Source: WHSW01 sp963846165 (GTDB lineage: Bacteria; Actinomycetota; Thermoleophilia; Solirubrobacterales; 70-9). Taken from it: DNA of 64,000 nucleotides. Each line of letters opens with the position of its first letter. Position 1 is the stretch's first letter. The stretch is taken from contig CAWJUU010000008.1 of the NCBI GenBank assembly GCA_963846165.1, positions 310,001 to 374,000 on the forward strand, read 5' to 3'. This document shows, one piece after another, positions 54,116 to 62,584 of the stretch. The notes under the pieces were generated by a model. It was given only the letters and a program-made list of their open reading frames with translations, did not search any database and had not been told where the DNA came from. The position numbers and the translations under genes are program-made.

Positions 54116-55566
54116 GACCGCGGCCGGCGATCGCCGTCCTCGCGGCGGCGGCGGCGGCGGCGCTCGCCGCGCCCGCGAACGCGTCGACTGTGTTCGTCTC
54201 CGGCGGCGACGCGGTCGACTACAACGCCGAGCCCGGCGAGGCGAACAACCTGACCGTCTCGCGCTCGGGCGGCAACTACGTGATCACCGACCCCGGGGCG
54301 ACGATCACCCCGATCGGCGCCACTTGTGCGTCGGTGAGCGCCAGCCAAGCCACCTGCCCGGCGCTGGGGATCTTCAACATCGACGCCACCCTCGGTGACC
54401 TCGGCGACACCGGGACCATCGACGCATCGGTGACCGGTGCCGAGCTCCGGGCCCAGCTCCAGGGCGGCACCGGCGGGGATACGTTGAACGCAGGCCCGAA
54501 CGTCGAGAACGACCTCTTCGGCGACGACGACAGCGACACCCTGATCGGCAGCGACGGTCGCGATCGGATCGGGGGCGGGGACGGAGACGACACCATGAGC
54601 GGTGCCGCCGAGGGCGATTTCTTCGACGCCAGCGCCGGCACCGACACGATCGACGCCGGCGCCGGCGACGACTCCTTCGGCAGCAGCGGCCAGCCCGATG
54701 GCCCCGACACGTTCATCGGCGGCCCGGGGGACGACGGCCTCGACCAGCGCCAGCGCCGCGCGTCGTTGTTCATCGACGGTGACGGCGTTGCCGACGACGG
54801 CGAGAACTGCCCCGGCGCCGCCTGCGAGGGCGACAACGTGATGGCCGACGTGGAGGAGATCAGCTCCGGTCGCGGCGACGACACCATCGTCGGCGGCGAC
54901 GTTCGCAACACTCTGTTCGGCGGGCCCGGCGACGACCTGGTGGAGGGCGGTGGCGAGGGCGACTTGGTCTTCGGCGAGGACGGCAACGACACGGTCGCAG
55001 GGGGCTTCGGCGACGACGAGGTCCGCGGCGACGAAGGGATCGACATGATGCGGGGTGACGGCGGAGATGACCTGCTGCGCGAGGCCTTCGTCGACGGGAC
55101 GCCCGACGCGTTCTCGGGCGGCAAGGGCACCGATCTGGCCAGCTTCCCCGGTCAGCTGCCGCAGCGCATCGACCTCGACGGCGACCCCGATGACGGCGAG
55201 AACTGCCCCGGCGCCGCCTGCGAGGGCGACAACGTGATGGCGGACGTGGAGGAGCTGATCGGCGGCGACGCCTCGGATGTGCTCAAGGGCAGCAAGCGCG
55301 CCAACGACTTCAGCGGCGGGGCCGGCGCGGACCGCCTCGTCGGCGGCGGCGGGGCCGACGGGCTCCATGGCGAGGAGGGCGGCGACAACCTGAACGGCGG
55401 CAAGGGTCGCGACCTGCTCGAGGGCGACAGCGGCAGCGACCGGATCAAGAGCCGCGACGGCGGCCCCGACGAGGTCTCCTGCGGATCGTCACGCGACGTC
55501 GTCAAGGCCGACGGCAAGGATCGGACCGGCGCCGATTGCGACAAGGTCAAGCGAGGCGGAGGGTGA
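54112..55566 (+). CDS. Secreted calcium-binding RTX-repeat protein 2
   Basis: A 484-residue paralogue of its neighbours. Signal peptide residues 1-25 (VLAAAAAAALAAPANAS), an N-terminal domain with YNAEPGEANNLTVSRSGGNY (like the first protein), then RTX repeats (GGDGDDTMSGAAEGD, GGPGDDLVEGGGEGD). Two copies of the CPGAACEGDNVMADVEE insert are present, the same C-terminal two-cysteine module (SRDGGPDEVSCGSSRDVV), and a basic end. ATG overlaps the previous stop and the gene overlaps the next GTG, so all three form one operon. Confidence 0.85.
   Translation: MRPRPAIAVLAAAAAAALAAPANASTVFVSGGDAVDYNAEPGEANNLTVSRSGGNYVITDPGATITPIGATCASVSASQATCPALGIFNIDATLGDLGDTGTIDASVTGAELRAQLQGGTGGDTLNAGPNVENDLFGDDDSDTLIGSDGRDRIGGGDGDDTMSGAAEGDFFDASAGTDTIDAGAGDDSFGSSGQPDGPDTFIGGPGDDGLDQRQRRASLFIDGDGVADDGENCPGAACEGDNVMADVEEISSGRGDDTIVGGDVRNTLFGGPGDDLVEGGGEGDLVFGEDGNDTVAGGFGDDEVRGDEGIDMMRGDGGDDLLREAFVDGTPDAFSGGKGTDLASFPGQLPQRIDLDGDPDDGENCPGAACEGDNVMADVEELIGGDASDVLKGSKRANDFSGGAGADRLVGGGGADGLHGEEGGDNLNGGKGRDLLEGDSGSDRIKSRDGGPDEVSCGSSRDVVKADGKDRTGADCDKVKRGGG
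54794..55254 (+). repeat. Near-identical internal DNA duplication in RTX protein 2
   Basis: About 64 nt at 54794-54857 and 55190-55254 differ at only a few positions. Both encode DDGENCPGAACEGDNVMADV. The lack of synonymous drift suggests recent duplication or gene conversion inside the gene. Confidence 0.65.
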
Positions 55567-57056
55567 GCGCCCGGGCGGCGATCAGGCGCCTCGGCCCCGG
55601 CCTGGCGCTCGCCGGCTGCGCGGCCGCGCTTGCGCTCGCGACCCCGGCCGGGGCGGCCACCGTCGATCCATTCTCCGATCAGATCAACTACTTCACCACC
55701 GCCGGCGAGACGAACGATCTCACGCTCGCCCATGAGGGCACCGAGTTCGTGTTCACCGACGCGGTGGCGATCACCGCGATGGCGCCCTGCGCGAACCAGG
55801 GGGCCAACGTCGCCCGGTGCCCGGACGCGGGCATCGCGCACATCGACATCGACCTGGGCGACATGAGCGACCGCGCGACGATCGCCGCCTCCGTGCCGCC
55901 GATGGGCCAGCCGTTCGACCAGGACGTGTTCATCGAGGGCGACGCCGGGGACGACGAGCTGATCGGCGGGCCGAACGTCGAGAACTCCCTCTTCGGGCAC
56001 TCCTCGTTCGGGGACGGTGCGGGTACCGACACGCTGATCGGGGGATCGCTGCGCGACGAGCTCTTCGGCAGCGACAACGCAGACTCGCTCGACGGCGGCG
56101 GGGATGGGGACTCGCTGAACGGTGGCGGCGGCGCCGACCAGATGGTCGGCGGCGCCGGGGACGACCAGTTCGGCGGCTTCAGCACCTTGCCCGACGGCGC
56201 CGACGCGATCCTGGGAGGGCCCGGTTTCGACCGTTTCGCCTACGAGGGGCGCGAGGGTGGGGTCAGCGCCGATCCCGACGACCTCGCCGACGATGGCGAG
56301 GGCTGCCCGGGCGCCGGCTGCGAGGGCGACAACATCGGCGCCGACGTCGAGGGCATCCAGGGAGGGAACGGCAACGACGTGCTGATAGGGAACGATGCCC
56401 ACAACGACTTCTTCGGCGACGACGGCGACGATCTCATCGACGGGGCCGGCAACTCCGATTTCGGCCTCTTCGGCGGCGCCGGCGCCGACGTGATCAACGG
56501 CGGCGCCGGGGACGACCTCAATATCTTCGGCGGCGAGGGCGCTGACACGATGGATGGCGGACCCGGCGACGACGTCCTCGTCAGCACCGCGTTCGACGAC
56601 GACCCCGATCTGCTCGGCGGTGGCTCGGGGCTCGACCTCGTCGACTACCGCGACGCGAACTCGGCCGTCAGGGTCGACATGGACGGCGAGCCCGACGACG
56701 GCGTCGAGGGCGAGGGCGACAACGTCGCCAAGAGCGTCGAGGACGTCTTCGGGAGCGTGTTCGACGACGTCCTCAGGGGCAGCAAGCGCGACAACGAGCT
56801 CATCGGCGGCGACGGCCGCGACAAACTCGTCGGCAGCGGCGGGCTCGACGGGCTCGGCGGCGGCCGAGGCGCCGACAACATCAACGGTGGCAAGGGAGTC
56901 GACCTGCTCGAGGGCGAGGCCGGCGCCGACAAGCTCAAGAGCCGTGACGGAGGGCGCGACCAGGTCCGCTGTGGCTCGGCCGTCGACAAGGTGACCGCGG
57001 ACCGCGCCGACCGCCTGACGGCCGATTGCGACAAGGTCAAGCGGCGTCGCAAGTGA
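55563..57056 (+). CDS. Secreted calcium-binding RTX-repeat protein 3
   Basis: A 497-residue third paralogue. GTG 55563 overlaps the previous stop and starts the signal peptide (LALAGCAAALALATPAGAAT). The N-terminal domain holds APCANQGANVARC; RTX repeats follow (GGGDGDSLNGGGGADQMVGG, GGAGADVINGGAGDD), one CPGAGCEGDN insert, and the C-terminal module SRDGGRDQVRCGSAVDKV ending DCDKVKRRRK. Exported; likely calcium dependent. prmA follows after 7 nt. Confidence 0.85.
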   Translation: MSARAAIRRLGPGLALAGCAAALALATPAGAATVDPFSDQINYFTTAGETNDLTLAHEGTEFVFTDAVAITAMAPCANQGANVARCPDAGIAHIDIDLGDMSDRATIAASVPPMGQPFDQDVFIEGDAGDDELIGGPNVENSLFGHSSFGDGAGTDTLIGGSLRDELFGSDNADSLDGGGDGDSLNGGGGADQMVGGAGDDQFGGFSTLPDGADAILGGPGFDRFAYEGREGGVSADPDDLADDGEGCPGAGCEGDNIGADVEGIQGGNGNDVLIGNDAHNDFFGDDGDDLIDGAGNSDFGLFGGAGADVINGGAGDDLNIFGGEGADTMDGGPGDDVLVSTAFDDDPDLLGGGSGLDLVDYRDANSAVRVDMDGEPDDGVEGEGDNVAKSVEDVFGSVFDDVLRGSKRDNELIGGDGRDKLVGSGGLDGLGGGRGADNINGGKGVDLLEGEAGADKLKSRDGGRDQVRCGSAVDKVTADRADRLTADCDKVKRRRK

Positions 57057-57063
57057 TCTCGGC

Positions 57064-57885
57064 GTGATCCGGCTCGCGGTCCGCTGCCGGCCGGAGGTCG
57101 CCGAGCGCGTGCTCGCCGAGCTGCTCGAGCTGGTGCCGGGCGGGGTGGAGGAGGATCACGGCTCCGAGTGGGTCGAGTACGCGATCTACGGCCCGCCCGG
57201 AGAGGTTCCCGAGCTGCCCGACCTCGAGGCCGCCGCCGGCGATTGTCTGCTCGAGATCAGCTCGACCGAGATCCCCGACGACTGGGCCGACCGCTGGCGT
57301 GACTTCCACAAGCCGGTCTCGATCGCCGGCGGGCGGATCATGGTTCGGCCGTCCTGGGAGGAGGGCGCTGTCGGCACCTCGGTGGACATCGTGGTCGATC
57401 CGGGTCAGGCTTTCGGGACCGGCGCCCACGCGACCACGCGGATGTGCCTCGAGCTGCTGCTCGAGCTCGCCGACGGCGGCGAGGCTGCGGGCGCGCTGGT
57501 GGATCTCGGCACTGGCTCGGGGGTGCTGGCGATCGCCGCGGCGAAGCTCGGGTGGTCGCCGGTGCGGGCGTGTGACAGCGAGCCGGCCTCGATCGAGGCG
57601 GCGGCGGAGAATGCCGCCATCAACGATGTCGAGCTCGGGCTCGAGCGGCGCAACCTGCGCGAGCAAGAGCCTCCGAGCGCCGCCACCGTGGTCGCGAACC
57701 TGACCGCCCCGCTGCTCGAGAGTGTGGCCGCTCGAATCATCGAGCTCCCGCGGGCGCTGGTGTGCTCCGGCCTGCTGCTCGGCGAGCGCGAGCGAGTGGG
57801 CGCTGCGCTCGGCGAGGCCGGACTCGCGCCCGTGGCTGAGCGCGCCAACGGCGAGTGGGCCGCGCTGCTCTGCAGACCCGCGTGA
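57064..57885 (+). CDS. prmA: Ribosomal protein L11 methyltransferase
   Basis: A 273-residue SAM-dependent enzyme that trimethylates L11. The N-terminal recognition domain has SSTEIPDDWADRWRDFHKPV, then the SAM-binding motif LVDLGTGSGVLAIAAAKLG (about 145-163), ANLTAPLLESVAARI and the post-motif RNLREQEPP. It usually adjoins dnaJ. Here three RTX genes stand between dnaJ and prmA. GTG 57064. Confidence 0.92.
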   Translation: MIRLAVRCRPEVAERVLAELLELVPGGVEEDHGSEWVEYAIYGPPGEVPELPDLEAAAGDCLLEISSTEIPDDWADRWRDFHKPVSIAGGRIMVRPSWEEGAVGTSVDIVVDPGQAFGTGAHATTRMCLELLLELADGGEAAGALVDLGTGSGVLAIAAAKLGWSPVRACDSEPASIEAAAENAAINDVELGLERRNLREQEPPSAATVVANLTAPLLESVAARIIELPRALVCSGLLLGERERVGAALGEAGLAPVAERANGEWAALLCRPA

Positions 57886-57904
57886 TTCCCGCCTCCGGCG
57901 GAGG

Positions 57905-57910
57905 TAGGGT
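57905..57910 (+). promoter_or_regulatory. -10-like hexamer for the DUF2269 gene
   Basis: TAGGGT, GGCGGC (6 nt), ATG 57917. Confidence 0.45.
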
Positions 57911-57916
57911 GGCGGC

Positions 57917-58411
57917 ATGAGGACCCTTGCGGTCGAGTTCTATGACGTAGTCGTCTGGCTCCACGTGAGCGCGGTCGTGGTCGCCTTCGGGCCCACCTTC
58001 GCCTTCGGCATCTACCTGGCGATGACCGCGCGCAACCACCCGCGCAGCATCCCGGCGGTGCTGGAAGCACAGAACGTGGTCAATCGCGGCATGGTCACGA
58101 TCGGCGCGATCCTCGTGCTCGCGACCGGGATCTACCTGACGGCGGACCGCTGGGACTTCGGCTACTTCTTCGTCACCTGGGGCCTGCTCGCGATCATCGT
58201 CCTGCTCGGCCTCGTTCACGGCTACTTTCTGCCCCACGACAGACGGGCGCTGGAGGCCGCCAGGCGCGACATCGAGGCGTCGGGCAGCGGCGAGGTCAGG
58301 TTCAGCCAGGAGTTCGATGGTGAGACGACGGCCAGCGCCCGGATGGGCCCGATCGCCGGCCTGATCGTGATCCTGACGATCTACGTGATGGCCGCGAAGC
58401 CGTTCCTCTAG
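57917..58411 (+). CDS. DUF2269-like integral membrane protein
   Basis: A 164-residue protein with four hydrophobic helices (VVVWLHVSAVVVAFGPTFAF first, IAGLIVILTIYVMAAKPFL last) resembling the DUF2269/YndJ-like predicted membrane proteins, some of which carry haem-type histidines. A conserved WLH near the start is present. Function unknown. Its leaderless promoter lies in the 31-nt gap after prmA. Convergent with a small acidic protein gene. Confidence 0.78.
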   Translation: MRTLAVEFYDVVVWLHVSAVVVAFGPTFAFGIYLAMTARNHPRSIPAVLEAQNVVNRGMVTIGAILVLATGIYLTADRWDFGYFFVTWGLLAIIVLLGLVHGYFLPHDRRALEAARRDIEASGSGEVRFSQEFDGETTASARMGPIAGLIVILTIYVMAAKPFL

Positions 58412-58413
58412 CC

Positions 58414-58629
58414 CTACTCGGTGATCTGCAGGTGTGAGCGCCAGTCGGGATCGATCGACCCGAGGGCGTCGAAGATGACCGCCTCGAGCTCCTCGTCGGG
58501 GAGGTCGGAGTCGAAGGTCGCGGAATCGAACTCGGAATCCCAGCCGACCGCGACCTCGGTCATCTCGCCGGCAGCCATCGCCAGCTCCTCGGCCCTCGGC
58601 CCGGCGCCCTCGAGGATCAGCAGCCCCAT
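58414..58629 (-). CDS. Small acidic hypothetical protein
   Basis: A 71-residue acidic protein (MGLLILEGAGPRAEELAMAA, then GWDSEFDSATFDSDLPDEEL). I do not recognise its family. It has no signal peptide. Its reality is supported by TAGGGT placed 6 nt before ATG 58629 on the minus strand, the same arrangement as for known genes here. Confidence 0.65.
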   Translation of the reverse strand: MGLLILEGAGPRAEELAMAAGEMTEVAVGWDSEFDSATFDSDLPDEELEAVIFDALGSIDPDWRSHLQITE

Positions 58630-58635
58630 GCCGGG

Positions 58636-58641
58636 ACCCTA
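58636..58641 (-). promoter_or_regulatory. -10-like hexamer for the small acidic protein gene
   Basis: On the minus strand TAGGGT, CCCGGC (6 nt), ATG 58629. Confidence 0.45.
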
Positions 58642-58646
58642 TCCAC

Positions 58647-58979
58647 TCATGCCCGGAGCGCGATCGCGAGCGCGGCGACCGCGAGTGCGCCCGCGGCGAT
58701 CAGGTGCGCGCGGGGGCTCGGCTCGCCCATGACCGCGCTGCGGGCCGCGGCTGACATCACCGACGACCGCGACGCCGCGGAGAACGCGGAGCCCACCGAG
58801 GCGGCCGAGGCGACCGAGAACGCCGACGCGATCGAGCCGGCGGATCCGATCGAGAGCATCGAGCCGACCGAGCCGATCGAGAGCAGCGAGCCCTGCGAGC
58901 CGATCGAGAGCAGCGAGTCCTCCGACCACAGCGAGAGGCTGGAGCTGCTCGCGCTGGGCTCTGGGGAGCAACGGGCCAC
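58647..58979 (-). CDS. SLLSIGS-repeat protein with C-terminal membrane anchor
   Basis: A 110-residue protein whose residues 22-70 are tandem seven-residue-like repeats (DSLLSIGSQGSLLSIGSVGS and variants), then SAFSVASAASVGSAFSAAS, and a C-terminal hydrophobic helix (LIAAGALAVAALAIALRA). I recall similar Ser/Gly/Leu repeat proteins in many actinobacteria, without known function; the repeat period suggests a beta-solenoid or amyloid-like rod. It is divergent from murI (starts 34 bp apart), with GTG 58979. The complementary frame gives an EPIESSEP string that is not coding. Confidence 0.6.
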   Translation of the reverse strand: MARCSPEPSASSSSLSLWSEDSLLSIGSQGSLLSIGSVGSMLSIGSAGSIASAFSVASAASVGSAFSAASRSSVMSAAARSAVMGEPSPRAHLIAAGALAVAALAIALRA

Positions 58980-59013
58980 GCCGGAAGTCTCTCACCCGCG
59001 ATCATCTGCCCGC

Positions 59014-59844
59014 ATGCCCGCCACCGCCCCCGACCGAGCGCTCCCGATCGCCGTCTTCGACTCCGGCGTCGGCGGGCTGACCGTGCTCCACGAATGCCTC
59101 GTCTCGCTGCCCGAGGAGGACTACGTCTACCTCGGCGACGACGCGCGCTTCCCCTACGGCGCCAAGAGCGACGCCGAGCTGCGCGAGTGCGTCAACCGCA
59201 GCTCGCGCTTCCTGCTCGACCGGGGCGCCAAGCTGATCGTGATCGCCTGCAACTCGGCCGCGTCGGCGGGGCTCGAAACGGCCCGTGAGCTTGCCGCCGA
59301 GCGGGGGGTAGAGGTCGTCGCCGTGATCGAGCCCGAGGCCGAGATCGCCGCGGCGATCACCGAATCCGGGCGCGTCGGTGTGCTCGCCACGCCGGCGACG
59401 GTCGCCGGCGGCTCCTACGTTCGCGCGCTCTCTCGCCACCAGCGCGAGCTCACCGTGACCCAGGTTGCGGCCCCCGACCTCGCGGCGATCATCCAGCGCG
59501 GCTTCCCGTTTTCGGAGGCCGTGGTCGAGAAGGTGCGCTCCTACTGCGCGCCGCTGCGGCGAGCACGCGTCGACACCGTGATCCTCGGCTGCACCCATTA
59601 CCCGCTCGTACGACCGATGCTCCAGCGCTTCCTCGGCCGCGATGTCCGCCTCGTGACGGCGGGCCACGCGCTCGCGGCCGCCGCGCAGCGGATCCTCGAG
59701 GCGCGCAAGCTGGAGACGCAAAATGACGACGAGGGGACCTACCGCTTCATCTGCACCGGCGACGCCGAGGCGTTTCGCGCACAGGGCACGCACTTCCTAC
59801 AGATGCCGGTCGGCGAGGTCGAGCGCGTCGAGCTGCCCGACTGA
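59014..59844 (+). CDS. murI: Glutamate racemase
   Basis: A 276-residue enzyme producing D-glutamate for peptidoglycan. It shows AVFDSGVGGLTVLHECL, the first catalytic Cys in VIACNSAASAG (about residue 80) and the second in ILGCTHYPLVRP (about 193). ATG 59014 is chosen. The frame is open further upstream to 58729, but that segment is the antisense of the SLLSIGS repeats. yqeY follows after 32 nt. Confidence 0.92.
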   Translation: MPATAPDRALPIAVFDSGVGGLTVLHECLVSLPEEDYVYLGDDARFPYGAKSDAELRECVNRSSRFLLDRGAKLIVIACNSAASAGLETARELAAERGVEVVAVIEPEAEIAAAITESGRVGVLATPATVAGGSYVRALSRHQRELTVTQVAAPDLAAIIQRGFPFSEAVVEKVRSYCAPLRRARVDTVILGCTHYPLVRPMLQRFLGRDVRLVTAGHALAAAAQRILEARKLETQNDDEGTYRFICTGDAEAFRAQGTHFLQMPVGEVERVELPD

Positions 59845-59863
59845 GACCTGCATGCCCTGCCAT

Positions 59864-59869
59864 TACCCT
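59864..59869 (+). promoter_or_regulatory. -10-like hexamer for leaderless yqeY
   Basis: TACCCT, 7 nt (TAGCCGC), GTG 59877. Confidence 0.4.
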
Positions 59870-59876
59870 TAGCCGC

Positions 59877-60308
59877 GTGAGCATTCTCGAGCAGGTCCAG
59901 GCCGATACACGGACCGCGATGAAGGCCGGCGAGCGCGACCGGGTCGCTGCTCTGCGGCTGGTCGCCGACGCGCTCCAGAAGGACCTCAAGGACGGCGGCG
60001 ACGACGAGGTCGCGGTGCTGCGGCGCGAGCGAAAGCGCAGGATCGAGGCCGCCGAGGCCTACCGCGGCGGCGGGAGCGAGGACCGGGCCGCCTCCGAGGA
60101 GGCCGAGGCACGCGAGATCGAGCGCTACCTGCCGGCCGAGATCTCCGAGGACGAGCTCGCGGCTCTGGTCGACGAGGCGATCGCGGAGGCCGGCGCCGAG
60201 TCTCCCGGCGACATGGGAAAGGTGATGGGCGCCGCAATGCCGAAGGTCGGCGGGCGGGCGGACGGCAAGCGGGTCAGCGCGATGGTCCGCGAAAGGCTCG
60301 CGGATTAG
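59877..60308 (+). CDS. GatB/YqeY-domain protein
   Basis: A 143-residue helical protein of the YqeY family, which shares the tail domain of GatB amidotransferase and may act on tRNA. Core segments are LEQVQADTRTAMKAGERDRV at the N-terminus, REIERYLPAEISEDELAALV and DMGKVMGAAMPKVGGRADGK near the end. Its role in cells is not well defined. It lies 2 nt upstream of phoH, so it is probably cotranscribed with phoH-ybeY-era. Confidence 0.88.
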   Translation: MSILEQVQADTRTAMKAGERDRVAALRLVADALQKDLKDGGDDEVAVLRRERKRRIEAAEAYRGGGSEDRAASEEAEAREIERYLPAEISEDELAALVDEAIAEAGAESPGDMGKVMGAAMPKVGGRADGKRVSAMVRERLAD

Positions 60309-60310
60309 CC

Positions 60311-61309
60311 TTGGCGCGCCGCCAGCTGACGCTCGACAACACGATCGCCGCCGAGCTCGCCGGCTCCGAGGACGCGGTCCTGCGTGAGCTCGAGCAGCGG
60401 CTCGGATGCGACCTCTTCCTGCGCGGCAACGTGCTCACACTCGACGGAGAGGACGCCGACGTCAGTCGCGCGGCGACGATGGTCGACGAGCTCGTCGGCC
60501 TGGTCGAGCGGGGCCACGATCTGGCGCCGGCGACGATCGACACGGTCACCGGCGCGATCGATGCCTCCGAGCGCCCGGCGGAGATCCTCGAGGACCTGGT
60601 CTGGCGCCATCGCAACATCAAGGTGGCTCCGAAGACGGTCAACCAGAAGCGCTACGTGGATTCGATCCGCCGCCACACGGTCACCTTCGGCATCGGGCCC
60701 GCCGGCACCGGCAAGACGTTCCTCGCGGTCGCGATGGCGGTCGCGGCGCTCGATGCGCGCGAGATCAGCCGGATCATCCTCACCCGGCCCGCGGTCGAGG
60801 CGGGGGAAAGGCTCGGCTTCTTGCCGGGTGACATCCAGGCGAAGGTCGATCCCTACCTGCGCCCACTCTTCGACGCGCTCTACGACATGCTCGATCCCGA
60901 GCGCGTGCTGACCTACTTCGACCGCGGGATCATCGAGGTCGCGCCGCTGGCCTTCATGCGGGGTAGGACGCTCAATGATTCCTTCGTGATCCTCGACGAG
61001 GCCCAGAACACGAGCCCCGAGCAGATGAAGATGTTCCTGACCAGGCTCGGGTTCGGGTCCCGGATGGTGGTCACCGGCGATATCACGCAGATCGACCTGC
61101 CCCGCGACCAGCGCTCGGGCCTCGTCGTCGTCGGCGAGATCCTGGCGGCGGTCGACGACATCGCCTTTGTCCGCTTCGGTGGCGAGGACGTCGTCCGCCA
61201 TCAGCTCGTGCAGCGAATCGTCGCCGCCTACGGTGAGTACGCGGAGCGGACGTCGCCGCAGCCGCCCGCCCGCGGACGCGAATCGGAGCAGGCGGACGGC
61301 CGTAGTTGA
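60311..61309 (+). CDS. phoH: PhoH-like ATPase
   Basis: A 332-residue P-loop protein of the PhoH family, with ATPase and RNA helicase-like features. Walker A is GIGPAGTGKTFLAVAMA (about 128-144) and Walker B SFVILDEAQNTSPEQMK. An N-terminal KH-like part (residues 1-100) precedes it. Start TTG 60311. Its stop overlaps the TTG of ybeY, the usual phoH-ybeY-era order, in line with ribosome or RNA maturation. Confidence 0.9.
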   Translation: MARRQLTLDNTIAAELAGSEDAVLRELEQRLGCDLFLRGNVLTLDGEDADVSRAATMVDELVGLVERGHDLAPATIDTVTGAIDASERPAEILEDLVWRHRNIKVAPKTVNQKRYVDSIRRHTVTFGIGPAGTGKTFLAVAMAVAALDAREISRIILTRPAVEAGERLGFLPGDIQAKVDPYLRPLFDALYDMLDPERVLTYFDRGIIEVAPLAFMRGRTLNDSFVILDEAQNTSPEQMKMFLTRLGFGSRMVVTGDITQIDLPRDQRSGLVVVGEILAAVDDIAFVRFGGEDVVRHQLVQRIVAAYGEYAERTSPQPPARGRESEQADGRS

Positions 61310-61668
61310 CGGTCGAGCTCGCCGACGTCCCCGCGGACCTGCGCGCGGCGGCCGGCGCGGCGCTCGCTGCGGCGGGGGTGGGCGACGGTCACCTCTCGGT
61401 CGAAGTGGTCGGCGAGCAGCGAATCCGCGAGCTCAACGATGAGCATCGCGGCCGCGACGAGCCGACCGACGTGCTCTCGTTCCCGATCGACGGTGTCGGC
61501 CCCGCGGTCGGCCCGCGTGAGCTCGGTGACGTCGTGATCTGCGCCGAGCACACCGATGACCTCGTCGAGGCCACGGTGCACGGGGTGCTGCATCTCTGCG
61601 GGTATGACCACGAGACCGACGACGGCGAGATGCTCGAGCTGCAGCAGCGGGTATTGGAGGGTCTGTGA
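61306..61668 (+). CDS. ybeY: Endoribonuclease YbeY
   Basis: A 120-residue metal-dependent RNase that trims the 3' end of 16S rRNA. The zinc motif HGVLHLCGYDHETD (about 91-104) is present, as is ELNDEHRGRDEPTDVLSFP upstream. TTG 61306 lies in the phoH stop (TTGA), and the gene overlaps era by GTGA. Length is at the short end of the family. Confidence 0.93.
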   Translation: MTVELADVPADLRAAAGAALAAAGVGDGHLSVEVVGEQRIRELNDEHRGRDEPTDVLSFPIDGVGPAVGPRELGDVVICAEHTDDLVEATVHGVLHLCGYDHETDDGEMLELQQRVLEGL

Positions 61669-62570
61669 GCGAGGCGAGCACACGAGCCGGCTTCATCGGG
61701 CTCGCCGGTCGGCCCAACGTCGGCAAGTCGACGCTCGTCAACGCGATCGTCGGCTCGAAGGTGGCGATCGTCTCCGACCGTCCGCAGACGACGCGCCGCG
61801 CGAACCGGGGCGTTGCGACCGACCTTGCGGCGGGCTGGCAACTCGTGCTTGTCGACCTCCCCGGAGTGCAGCGGCCACGCGACGTGCTCACCCAGCGCAT
61901 GCAGCGGCGGGTCCAGCACGAGCTCGCCGATGCCGACGCGGTCCTGTTCGTCGTCAACGGCGAGCTCGGCGTCGGGCCGGGCGACCGCTTCATCGCCGGC
62001 CACCTGCTCGAGGCGGGCTCGGACACGCCGGTGATCTGCGCGGTGAACAAGGTTGATCGCCTGCGCGCGCCCGAGACCACCGAGGTTCTCGCCGCGGCGG
62101 CAGCACTCGACGTCGTCGACGAGGTCTTCCCGGTCTCGGCCAAGCGCGGCACCGGACTCACGTCGCTGGTCGAGCGACTCGCCGAGCTCCTTCCCGAGAG
62201 CCCGCTGCTCTACGCGCCCGAGGAGCGCAGCGACGAGCCGAGCAATGTCCATCTGGCCGAGTTGATTCGCGAGCAGGTCCTGCGGCGCACCCGCGAGGAG
62301 CTGCCGCACGCTGTCGAGGTGGAGCTTCAGGAGCTGGCCCAGCGCGAGGACGGACTGATCGAGATCGAGGCCCAGATCTGGGCCGAGACCGACTCGCAGA
62401 AGGCGATCCTGATCGGCAAGGGTGGGCGCATGATCCGCGATATCGGCACCGCGGCCCGCAAGGAGCTCGAGCGCGAGCTCGGCGCCCGGGTCTTCCTCGA
62501 CCTCCAAGTGCGGGTACGCGAGCGCTGGCGCCGCGACGAGGGCCTGCTCGACCGGCTCGGGATCGACTAG
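61665..62570 (+). CDS. era: GTPase Era
   Basis: A 301-residue GTPase binding the 3' end of 16S rRNA during 30S assembly. It shows GLAGRPNVGKSTLVNAIVG, LVDLPGVQRPRD (with the DxxG), AVNKVDRL, and a C-terminal KH domain with ILIGKGGRMIRDIGTAARKE. Closes the phoH-ybeY-era set. GTG 61665. Confidence 0.94.
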   Translation: MSEASTRAGFIGLAGRPNVGKSTLVNAIVGSKVAIVSDRPQTTRRANRGVATDLAAGWQLVLVDLPGVQRPRDVLTQRMQRRVQHELADADAVLFVVNGELGVGPGDRFIAGHLLEAGSDTPVICAVNKVDRLRAPETTEVLAAAAALDVVDEVFPVSAKRGTGLTSLVERLAELLPESPLLYAPEERSDEPSNVHLAELIREQVLRRTREELPHAVEVELQELAQREDGLIEIEAQIWAETDSQKAILIGKGGRMIRDIGTAARKELERELGARVFLDLQVRVRERWRRDEGLLDRLGID

Positions 62571-62584
62571 CGCGCACGGCCTCC

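Noticed and set aside
53605..55368. 587-codon minus-strand frame through the RTX genes
   Set aside because: Antisense of Gly/Asp repeats, which naturally gives long Val/Ala-rich open frames; the plus strand has signal peptides and calcium repeats.
58729..59013. N-terminal extension of murI (EPIESSEP-rich)
   Set aside because: It is the antisense of the SLLSIGS repeats and adds 95 residues not found in glutamate racemases; ATG 59014 starts the conserved domain.
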